Assembly: GCA_030159075.1 (NCBI GenBank)
Contig: BROG01000368.1
Location: 482,001-546,000 of the forward strand
Source of the DNA: Atrina japonica
Taxonomy: Eukaryota > Mollusca > Bivalvia > Pterioida > Pinnidae
Length of the DNA stretch: 64,000 nt
Direction: 5' to 3'
Positions within the stretch are counted from its first letter, which is position 1, and the number at the start of each line of letters is the position of its first letter. This document shows, in pieces, positions 55,801 to 58,275 of this stretch. The notes under the pieces are model-generated. The model saw only the letters and a list, made by a program, of their open reading frames with translations. It had not been told where the DNA came from and ran no database searches. Position numbers and translations under genes: made by a program.

Positions 55801-56570
55801 ACTTTATTTGTATCTTACTCTCATTGTAAACTTGACTTTATTTGTATCTTACTCCCATTGTAAACTTGACTTTATCTGTATCTTACTTCCATTGTAAACT
55901 TGACTTTATTTGCATCTTACTCTCATTGTAAACTTGACTTTATTTGTATCTTACTCCCATTGTAAACTTGACTTTGTTTGCATCTTACTCCCATTGTAAA
56001 CTTGACTTTATCTGTATCTTACTCCCATTGTAAACTTGACTTAGTTCCTATATTTTACTCACATTTTGGAATCCTGTGTTGCTGTGCTGTTTGAAGACCT
56101 TGTTGAATCTTGACTGCTTTCATCAATGCTTTCATTTCGACTTGGAATTTTGGAAACTAGAGTATCTGTACTTGATGATCTTGAATGTCGCAATGAAGGT
56201 CTCCTTGTCTTAACTTGTTTGATCTGGGATTCTGTTGGGGGCTCAAAGCTGTCTAACTTTGGTGTACTGGTTTTCTTTGCCTCTTGAAGAGAGGCATAAA
56301 GTGCTTTTTTTAGTTCTCTCTCCTCTCGCCATGACAATCCAGCTGTTATATCCTTTAGATAAACAGATGCAAGTTGTTAACTGATTTGATGTATGAAAAA
56401 AAAAACAACAAAAAACAAAACAAAGCAAGAAATTTCTATAAAGCATATAATGTACATGTAATATCAATGCTCTACCAACAGACCACACACAGCTAATTCA
56501 TAACATTTGAATTGTGTTTAAATATTGATCTGAAGTAGATTAAGACAGCTATATATATATATATATTATT

Positions 56571-56629
<59 letters not shown>

Positions 56630-57689
56630 TTTTTACATGAGTCATTGCATGTATATTCCATGTTTTTAAAAAAATGAAAAACAATCCTTATATCAGGGAC
56701 AGACAAGTACCATTTCCCGATGCCTGGGGCAACAGCTTTCAGGGGTAGGGCAAATATTTCAAAGAGTAGCACATGTCCATGGGCAAGTAAAAACAAATCT
56801 TTTATTTTTCGTTTGGCTCGTTATGAACTCTTACATCGGGATCGAGATCCTAAAAAATAAACTGGATATCACATAGCCTGGGTTCCTATACTGACAGCGT
56901 TAGCATCTGTGCTACTAGTTTTTACGAAACGCCAGTCCTGGACAAACTAAAGTTAACAACAACATTAATATAAATCACAGCTGAATCTGCTATTGATCAG
57001 AGGTTAAGTTCCACAAAACCAGGTAAAGGCAGGCACATTGCAGGTCACAAAAACAAACCTGGTAATTATAATATTGACACTCACACAGCTGAATTGATGG
57101 AAGATGAATAAAAAGATAAAAACCACTCTTACTTGTTTTTGTTATTACATGTATCAGGGATTTTCCGTGTTCTTTTGGGAATGGGGGCTGGGCCTTTTGA
57201 ATTGGAAATATAGCAACATTTTATCGAAATTTAGAAATCTAGAAAATTACAGAACTATGTCAAAATACAAGAACCTCTTCAAATTCTTTGTCATTTAAAT
57301 TCAATTGGGAAATTTCAACTGCAAATTGGGGAAAATGCATTGGGAATGGGACCTTATTTTGGCCCCGTAAGATAGGGTGGAAAATCTCTGTGTAATATTA
57401 TTTACCTGCATGAAATTGATGAGCAAGCAGATTTGTTGGTAGGGCAAGTGAATTTACAAAGTCAACATGTCCTCGGGCAAGTACTTGAAATATCTAATTG
57501 TCTACCCCTGTATATACATGTACATACTGGACATAAAATGATAATAAGACCAGTGTTGAACACAAATTTACCGATACTCACCAAACTTTTAGGTGATATG
57601 TTCCGTTTTGGTCTGTTAGCTAACGCTGGCTCAGCAATAACTGGTGACTTTTTGGTAGAAGTCGCTGTTACATTCCTTTTTCCAACCAT
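17837..57689 (-). CDS. JARID2: JARID2 (Jumonji/ARID, PRC2 subunit), 21 coding exons
   Basis: JARID2 is the nuclear cofactor that recruits and tunes Polycomb repressive complex 2, which methylates H3K27. Coding exons (minus strand): 57689-57582, 56352-56063, 55070-54895, 52474-52305, 49899-47500, 43187-42482, 38622-38399, 35171-35101, 33821-33737, 32713-32588, 31815-31657, 30908-30813, 30144-30023, 28558-28488, 25320-25206, 24212-24104, 22976-22794, 21703-21579, 20552-20378, 19398-19291, 17944-17837. The sum is 5727 nt, a frame of 1908 codons plus stop, with all phases compatible. Domain order: UIM, PRC2-methylated lysine region, long disordered part, JmjN (about 1315-1358), ARID (about 1360-1480), JmjC (about 1580-1735), C-terminal zinc finger (about 1820-1870). 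Human JARID2 has 1246 residues; the excess is in exons 5 and 6. The 3' end of exon 5 is the least certain junction. Three exons abut arrays of their own splice sites. Confidence 0.93.
18354..19290 (-). repeat. Array A: exon 20 3' end plus GC donor, 21 extra copies
   Basis: Minus-strand units contain GTATCGTCATACGGAG followed by gcgagt (or gcaagt, gcatgt). This is the last part of JARID2 exon 20 plus its GC-type 5' splice site. Distal units (18354 to about 18765) have a 29-bp period. Units nearer the exon (about 18766-19290) have a 66-bp period and reach further into the exon (TCAGATCATGTAAAC...). Some distal units carry substitutions (cctct, ccgaa). See findings. Confidence 0.92.
19291..19398 (-). 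CDS. JARID2: JARID2 exon 20 (residues 1838-1873)
   Basis: Begins after 'ctattttag' with [20 protein letters not shown] and ends [10 protein letters not shown] at CATACGGAG/gcaagt, a consensus GC-type donor. The end matches the conserved vertebrate 'SC..LKLMYRYDE'. Phase 0 on both sides. It encodes the second half of the C-terminal zinc finger. One cysteine of the usual C-x2-C pair is Q (FCLEQ), suggesting a degenerate finger. Confidence 0.9.
19842..19880. repeat. Poly(A) tract
   Basis: About 39 consecutive A in intron 19 of JARID2 (poly(T) in the transcript). No attached retroposon body recognised. Confidence 0.9.
19955..20265 (+). repeat. Dispersed repeat R3, plus orientation
   Basis: Contains 'ggccaattctttatgaataa' and 'caagtaaaagtagttccaaa', then 'gtattttgattggcca'. 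An inverted copy lies at 24775-25015. It sits in JARID2 intron 19. Confidence 0.75.
20378..20552 (-). CDS. JARID2: JARID2 exon 19 (residues 1779-1837)
   Basis: Acceptor 'ttactttcag'. Codes [20 protein letters not shown], a Ser/Thr-rich linker, then [13 protein letters not shown], and ends ATG/gtaggt. This corresponds to the vertebrate RRCQICQHLCYLSM start of the zinc finger, but only two of its three cysteines are kept. Phase 2 in, 0 out. Confidence 0.9.
20690..20866. repeat. Tandem duplication, about 86-bp period
   Basis: Two near-identical copies of 'agcataacatgcaagtttag' through 'cagtcctctgtactgcaata' in intron 18, with the beginning of a third. Confidence 0.85.
21579..21703 (-). CDS. JARID2: JARID2 exon 18 (residues 1738-1779)
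   Basis: Acceptor 'tgttatag'. Codes [20 protein letters not shown] and ends ...AQFEQI plus two bases before gtatgt at 21578. This parallels vertebrate '[20 protein letters not shown]'. A donor two bases earlier (gtgtat) would break the frame, so the gtatgt site is chosen. Confidence 0.87.
21778..22380. repeat. Four degenerate copies of a 150-bp repeat
   Basis: Recurring 'aacaaaggggaataactc', 'agatatggcc' and 'aaatgtgacactctgcc' with about 150-bp spacing, ending 'aaggtcggaaggacggacag'. In intron 17. No ORF. Confidence 0.75.
22520..22645 (+). repeat. Dispersed repeat R1, copy 3
   Basis: The fullest copy of R1 in the window: 'aatggacaaacacgaaggtc', 'gtgggatcaggtgccatgga' and 'gtcgaccggtcacacctgcc'. 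In intron 17. Confidence 0.65.
22794..22976 (-). CDS. JARID2: JARID2 exon 17 (residues 1677-1737), end of JmjC
   Basis: Acceptor 'aattttaag', donor AAG/gtattt, phase 0 at both ends. Codes [20 protein letters not shown], then [20 protein letters not shown] and [10 protein letters not shown]. The beta-strand pattern matches the second half of JmjC. In active demethylases the segment after VFP carries a His iron ligand; here the corresponding stretch is CYTAT, as in catalytically dead JARID2. Confidence 0.92.
23285..23488 (-). mobile_element. tRNA-derived SINE (family S-B)
   Basis: The minus strand begins with a tRNA-like head: 'gcagtagtctagtggtagag' fits an A box, followed by 'cggttgactcatacc'. 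The body continues about 200 bp without an ORF. It lies in intron 16 in sense with JARID2. Confidence 0.6.
24104..24212 (-). CDS. JARID2: JARID2 exon 16 (residues 1640-1676), JmjC
   Basis: Acceptor 'gtattttag', donor ATG/gtaaaa. The split TG/G codon gives W, then [17 protein letters not shown], matching vertebrate 'WYCIPAEEENKLEDVVH', and ends KEDTAM. Confidence 0.92.
24775..25015 (-). repeat. Dispersed repeat R3, inverted copy
   Basis: The reverse complement contains 'caagaaaaagtagttccaaa' and 'gtattttgattggctgag', matching 20150-20260 in opposite orientation. In intron 15. With the copy at 19955-20265 it brackets exons 16-19. Confidence 0.7.
25206..25320 (-). CDS. JARID2: JARID2 exon 15 (residues 1602-1640), JmjC core
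   Basis: Acceptor 'ctattttccag' followed by GTGTAACAATACC; donor GTCTG/gtatgt. Codes (G)[17 protein letters not shown], then [20 protein letters not shown], closely parallel to vertebrate '[21 protein letters not shown]...YLHTGADCIW'. Where active JmjC enzymes have the His-x-Asp/Glu iron motif, this has SCW, so no iron site. The first part of this exon, with its acceptor, is what array C repeats. Confidence 0.94.
25321..26400 (-). repeat. Array C: exon 15 acceptor plus exon start, 16 extra copies
   Basis: Sixteen 67-bp units directly upstream of exon 15. Each reads on the minus strand 'tctatttgccag' (or 'ctatctgacag') followed by [G/A]TGTAACAATACC, ACCTTACATGTAG and gtatgttgaaca. So each has a polypyrimidine-AG acceptor, the first 27 nt of exon 15, and then a consensus-like AG/gtatgt donor. 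Copies differ by few substitutions. Confidence 0.94.
26745..26925 (+). repeat. Dispersed repeat R2, copy 2
   Basis: Matches 17290-17480 in ordered blocks ('acaatgatgact', 'ccttttatac', 'gggacttgtttt', 'gaatgtttcaaaac'). In intron 14. Confidence 0.6.
26999..27940. repeat. (TG)n-based 26-bp minisatellite
   Basis: About 35 copies of 'gagattgtctgtacatgtg' plus variable TG runs, in the middle of JARID2 intron 14. The long Thr/His/Cys open frames on both strands are low-complexity shadows. Confidence 0.95.
28071..28487 (-). repeat. Array B: exon 14 3' end plus donor, 8 extra copies
   Basis: 51-bp units made of 41 nt of the exon 14 3' end (CACAGTACATCACTTCTACA, ACATATAGAACCAGTATCAG) plus 10 nt of intron starting gtacgatat. 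The first two downstream copies keep the reading frame open (17 codons per unit); the third has a stop (GTATAG). Several distal copies have lost the GT of the donor. Confidence 0.94.
28488..28558 (-). CDS. JARID2: JARID2 exon 14 (residues 1578-1602), JmjC start
   Basis: Acceptor 'ttgaattacag'. With the split codon it codes [20 protein letters not shown], then EPVSG, like vertebrate '[20 protein letters not shown] GAVPG'. Donor TCAG/gtacga. Alternative, weaker donor copies follow every 51 nt; use of the next (exon end 28437) would add 17 residues in frame. Confidence 0.92.
28640..28836 (-). mobile_element. tRNA-derived SINE (family S-C), with TTTGA tail
   Basis: The minus strand carries a B box 'ggttcgaatcccactag' at its start and ends in tandem caaat/tttga repeats (28640-28665). 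The body holds 'cgccatcatatgactg', typical of invertebrate tRNA-SINEs. A related body is at 30340-30475. In intron 13. Confidence 0.65.
30023..30144 (-). CDS. JARID2: JARID2 exon 13 (residues 1538-1578)
   Basis: Acceptor 'tctttcag', donor AAA/gtaagt. Codes [20 protein letters not shown], then [20 protein letters not shown], parallel to vertebrate '[23 protein letters not shown]'. It leads into JmjC. Confidence 0.93.
30340..30475 (-). mobile_element. SINE S-C related fragment
   Basis: 'cagttatatggtggcggcca', 'gtttttaatggtggaggaga' and 'aaagaccaacgacctt' match the body of 28640-28836. The tRNA-like end is missing. In intron 12. Confidence 0.55.
30813..30908 (-). CDS. JARID2: JARID2 exon 12 (residues 1506-1537)
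   Basis: Acceptor 'cattttag', donor GAG/gtaaaa, phase 0 both sides. Codes [20 protein letters not shown], then [12 protein letters not shown]. Joined to exon 11's DCVIK it mirrors vertebrate '[20 protein letters not shown]'. Linker between ARID and JmjC. Confidence 0.92.
31181..31463 (-). mobile_element. tRNA-derived SINE S-A, copy 1
   Basis: The minus strand starts 'gagccagcctggatcagttg' (A-box-like). The region of the later copies' B box is degenerate here ('agtttgaagc'). It ends in (CAA)n (plus strand ttgttgttg). About 280 bp, close to the copies at 54541-54805 and 61628-61906. In intron 11. Confidence 0.8.
31657..31815 (-). CDS. JARID2: JARID2 exon 11 (residues 1453-1505), end of ARID
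   Basis: Acceptor 'actataacag', donor AAA/gtaagt. Codes [20 protein letters not shown], then acidic [10 protein letters not shown] and [12 protein letters not shown]. Matches vertebrate '[20 protein letters not shown]', the last ARID helix plus the following coiled segment. Confidence 0.93.
32588..32713 (-). CDS. JARID2: JARID2 exon 10 (residues 1411-1452), ARID
   Basis: Acceptor 'tgtttttctag', donor ATG/gtaaat, 42 codons, phase 0. Codes [20 protein letters not shown], then [20 protein letters not shown]. This fits the ARID core, 'DL..FF.LINEMGGMQQVTDLKKW' in vertebrates. Confidence 0.92.
32910..33185. repeat. Degenerate tandem repeat, 'ttttgcccccattttattt'
   Basis: About four copies of a roughly 60-75 bp unit containing 'ggataattttgcccccattt' and 'ttttgaccccttttggcc', in intron 9. 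Confidence 0.8.
33504..33634. mobile_element. MITE M1, diverged copy
   Basis: 'accactgaaatgtggtctta', 'caaggcaggtgatccctcaa' and 'tctctcatgacaggttcctc' follow the same order as in 42277-42441. In intron 9. Confidence 0.65.
33737..33821 (-). CDS. JARID2: JARID2 exon 9 (residues 1382-1410), ARID
   Basis: Acceptor 'tggtttacag', donor TCG/gtaaga. Codes (R)[20 protein letters not shown], then SEQMQIPS, like vertebrate '[20 protein letters not shown]'. Confidence 0.92.
33822..35100 (-). other. JARID2 intron 8
   Basis: 1.28 kb, no repeat family recognised apart from a short (TA)n hairpin 'cgtatatatatatatacg' at 34179-34197. Open frames here are not exons; one (about 34045-34110) resembles an ARID piece by chance, see the rejected list. 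Confidence 0.5.
35101..35171 (-). CDS. JARID2: JARID2 exon 8 (residues 1359-1382), ARID start
   Basis: A 71-nt exon. Acceptor 'catttgcag', donor AAAAG/gtaaca. Codes [20 protein letters not shown], then MFK plus a split R. It matches vertebrate '[22 protein letters not shown]', and its phase (0 in, 2 out) links exons 7 and 9 exactly. Confidence 0.9.
35349..35727 (+). repeat. Direct duplication D1, copy 1
   Basis: Runs from 'acaacatgggcgcagacatt' to 'ttggtggtgtctgtcc', almost identical to 37510-37947 except for 59-60 bp missing after 'ttttgccat'. It contains the CCAAT-like 'gctgattggtca'. No ORF shared by both copies. Confidence 0.92.
37510..37947 (+). repeat. Direct duplication D1, copy 2
   Basis: Second copy, same orientation, about 2.16 kb downstream in the same intron (7), with a 60-bp segment (about 37612-37671) absent from copy 1. 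The unrelated 1.78 kb between the copies has no ORF. The ends are not TG...CA, so it is not an ordinary LTR pair. Confidence 0.92.
38399..38622 (-). CDS. JARID2: JARID2 exon 7 (residues 1284-1358), JmjN
   Basis: Acceptor 'tacacttag', donor AAG/gtaaga. Codes [10 protein letters not shown], a Lys/Ser linker, then [20 protein letters not shown], then [18 protein letters not shown]. This is a clear JmjN: vertebrate '[36 protein letters not shown]'. JmjN packs against JmjC in the folded protein. Confidence 0.95.
38640..41560. repeat. Large AT-rich minisatellite in intron 6
   Basis: About 2.9 kb in two domains. 38640-39500 consists of units around 'gtcatatgataggtacttga' and 'cagatacttgtcatgtcata'. 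39520-41560 has an about 18-bp unit 'tatgtcagacacttgtga', over 80 imperfect copies. Open frames reading Ser-Asp-Thr/Cys or Ile-Cys-Gln-Thr repeats are unit shadows. No exon boundary of JARID2 is recognisable in the unit. Confidence 0.93.
42277..42441. mobile_element. MITE M1, compact copy
   Basis: From 'tacagtgaaacctgtcttga' to 'gagacaggttctactgta', inverted ends with TA at both borders. About 165 bp, no ORF. In intron 6, just downstream of exon 6. Confidence 0.85.
42482..43187 (-). CDS. JARID2: JARID2 exon 6 (residues 1049-1284)
   Basis: Acceptor 'ttttggtag', donor CCAG/gtaaga. Begins [21 protein letters not shown] 235-residue, strongly basic, low-complexity segment with an acidic patch ([17 protein letters not shown]) and many Lys-rich clusters. 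It ends KQKVKAPG and splices in phase to exon 7. Not recognisable against vertebrate JARID2 by eye; placed by frame, phase and position. Likely disordered and nucleic-acid binding. Confidence 0.85.
43533..43715. mobile_element. MITE M1, compact copy, opposite orientation
   Basis: 'tacagtggaacctgtcttga' to 'caagacaggttccactgta', near-perfect inverted ends bordered by TA. 183 bp, no ORF. Confidence 0.88.
44468..44822. mobile_element. Foldback element F1, copy 2
   Basis: 'gaggggcatcagctgtgttt' at the left and 'tacagcttatgccgctttaa' at the right, with internal inverted 'attcctatatgttttgtgaa' and 'ttttcacaaaatatatagga'. Same family as 8818-9136, with a longer centre. Confidence 0.7.
45545..45632. 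mobile_element. Small palindromic MITE
   Basis: 'aactcattcacccctaaaga' inverted as 'ctaggggttgatgagtt'. A related half-copy starts at about 59878 ('aactcatcgacatcaacccc'). Confidence 0.6.
45830..46087 (+). repeat. Dispersed repeat R4, copy 1
   Basis: Contains a triple 'ttcaccccgtataatattca' tandem, then 'ttcaccctctcctctagatg' and 'ctcccggtatacagt'. Parallels 46803-47013. Confidence 0.6.
46171..46322. mobile_element. Palindromic element
   Basis: 'aacccctaccatgagggtat' inverted at the right as 'catatgctcaatgtaggggtt', with inner arms 'taggaatctaaatccgaggg' and 'cctaaggattgagattcc'. No ORF. Fragments of the same family at about 25085-25170. Confidence 0.65.
46803..47013 (+). repeat. Dispersed repeat R4, copy 2
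   Basis: 'gcccccggttatttttgcct', 'tggaaacatattcacatt', 'aattcaccctctaaactaaa' and 'ttcaggtatacagt' follow the block order of 45830-46087. Confidence 0.6.
47500..49899 (-). CDS. JARID2: JARID2 exon 5 (residues 249-1048), giant disordered exon
   Basis: Acceptor 'catctttccag' precedes TTGACGAAACAG ([17 protein letters not shown]), phase 0. An 800-codon low-complexity exon rich in Ser, Thr, Asn and Lys. The first 130 residues are basic with many SP/TP sites ([35 protein letters not shown]), which could be proline-directed kinase targets. Afterwards acidic and Ser-rich. No folded domain visible. The frame stays open to TAA at 47421-47419. The donor is not obvious: ATG/gtacaag (exon end 47500) keeps phase 0 with exon 6 and is my choice. 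Read-through would give a truncated isoform. Confidence 0.82.
49900..52304 (-). other. JARID2 intron 4
   Basis: 2.4 kb, AT-rich, no recognised repeat family and no exon. Short open frames at 50485-50852 have no coding support. Confidence 0.5.
52305..52474 (-). CDS. JARID2: JARID2 exon 4 (residues 192-248)
   Basis: Acceptor 'ttctttccag', donor CCA/gtaggt (phase 0; the later 'gtttca' would break the frame). Codes (G)[19 protein letters not shown], then a Ser/Thr-rich stretch to EAQTFTP. The first part follows the conserved FLTFLCLRG of exon 3, as in vertebrate JARID2 ('RGSPALPNSMVYF'). Confidence 0.88.
52570..52780 (+). repeat. Dispersed repeat R2, copy 3
   Basis: 'ccttttatatcagctgtggg' and 'gcttgtttctattcaaaaaa' match 17290-17480. 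In intron 3. Confidence 0.65.
53440..54437. mobile_element. Non-autonomous DNA transposon, about 1 kb
   Basis: The left end 'gggtttttattcacaaagaa' is inverted at the right as 'ctctttgtgaataaagccc'. Subterminal inverted repeats of 'cttaagtataagacttacac' occur near both ends, several times each. No transposase ORF. In intron 3 of JARID2. Confidence 0.78.
54541..54805 (-). mobile_element. tRNA-derived SINE S-A, copy 2
   Basis: The minus strand begins 'gccgacctggctcagtcagt' (A box), ends in (CAA)n, and shares 'ctcatatggagacgtcacca' and 'tggcctatgctcggcactta' with copy 1. In intron 3. Confidence 0.82.
54895..55070 (-). CDS. JARID2: JARID2 exon 3 (residues 133-192), PRC2-methylated lysine region
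   Basis: Acceptor 'gtattgtag', donor AGAG/gtatgt. Codes (I)[16 protein letters not shown], then [17 protein letters not shown], then [24 protein letters not shown] corresponds to human AQRKFAQ, whose K116 is methylated by PRC2 and bound by EED (established for the mammalian protein); here the lysine is residue 141. [13 protein letters not shown] is identical to vertebrates, the strongest diagnostic of the gene. Confidence 0.96.
55735..56042 (-). repeat. Array D: 34-bp minisatellite next to the exon 2 donor
   Basis: Nine copies of 'catcttactcccattgtaaa' plus 'cttgactttattt'. On the minus strand each has CAATGGGAGTAAGATA, resembling the authentic exon 2 boundary AAAATgtgagtaaaata directly upstream (56063). 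The copies have lost that GT but contain 'gtaaga' four bases on. Derivation from the boundary is likely, not certain. Confidence 0.8.
56063..56352 (-). CDS. JARID2: JARID2 exon 2 (residues 37-133), ubiquitin-interaction motif
   Basis: Acceptor 'tttatctaaag', donor AAAT/gtgagt. Codes [20 protein letters not shown], then [12 protein letters not shown] and a Ser/Arg-rich tail. The [15 protein letters not shown] stretch fits the UIM consensus (acidic run, phi-x-x-Ala-x-x-x-Ser-x-x-acidic). It lines up with the vertebrate JARID2 motif that reads H2A ubiquitylated by PRC1 (family knowledge). Confidence 0.93.
56552..56633. repeat. (TA)n/(T)n low-complexity tract
   Basis: TA runs broken by T-rich stretches in intron 1 of JARID2. 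The open frames through it are artefacts. Confidence 0.9.
57582..57689 (-). CDS. JARID2: JARID2 exon 1 (residues 1-36), first coding exon
   Basis: Start ATG at 57689 in context CAAATATGG. The frame is also open 9 bp further upstream but without another ATG. Codes [16 protein letters not shown], then [12 protein letters not shown], donor TTG/gtgagt. RPKRNI matches the vertebrate N terminus ('ERPKRNIIQKK'). Upstream 5' UTR structure unresolved. Confidence 0.9.
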
Positions 57690-57734
57690 ATTTGCCAAAA
57701 TGCATTACTCTACTGATGAAAAGAAATGTAAATT

Positions 57735-58275
57735 ACATGTACATTGACAAGTATAAAATACGTATACCGGTACATACAAATGTAAGTACATTGACAAGTA
57801 TAAAATATGTGTACCAGAACATACAAATGTAAGTACATTGACAAGTATAAAATACCTGTACCAGTACATACAAATGTAAGTACATTGACAAGTATAAAAT
57901 ACATGTACCAGAACATACAAATGTAAGTACATTGACAAGTATAAAATACCTGTACCGGTACATACAAATATAAGTACATTGACAAGTATAAAATACCTGT
58001 ACCGGTACATACAAATGTAAGTACATTGACAAGTATAAAATACCTGTACCAGTACATACAAATGTAAGTACATTGACAAGTATAAAATATGTGTACCGGT
58101 ACATACAAATGTAAGTACCGGTACATTGACAAGTATACAATACGTGTACCGGTACATACAAATGTAAGTACATTGACAAGTATAAAATACCTGTATTGGT
58201 ACATACAAATGTAAGTACATTGACAAGTATCAAATACCTGTACCAGTACATACAAATGTAAGTACATTGACAAGA
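57735..58275 (-). repeat. Array E: 46-bp minisatellite upstream of JARID2 exon 1
   Basis: Twelve copies of 'gtacattgacaagtataaaa' plus 'tacctgtaccggtacataca'. On the minus strand each contains GGTACAG/gtatttta, donor-like. A single related string GGTACAG/gtatat lies just upstream at about 58360-58375. The long open frames (repeated Tyr/Cys/Leu) are shadows. Confidence 0.9.
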
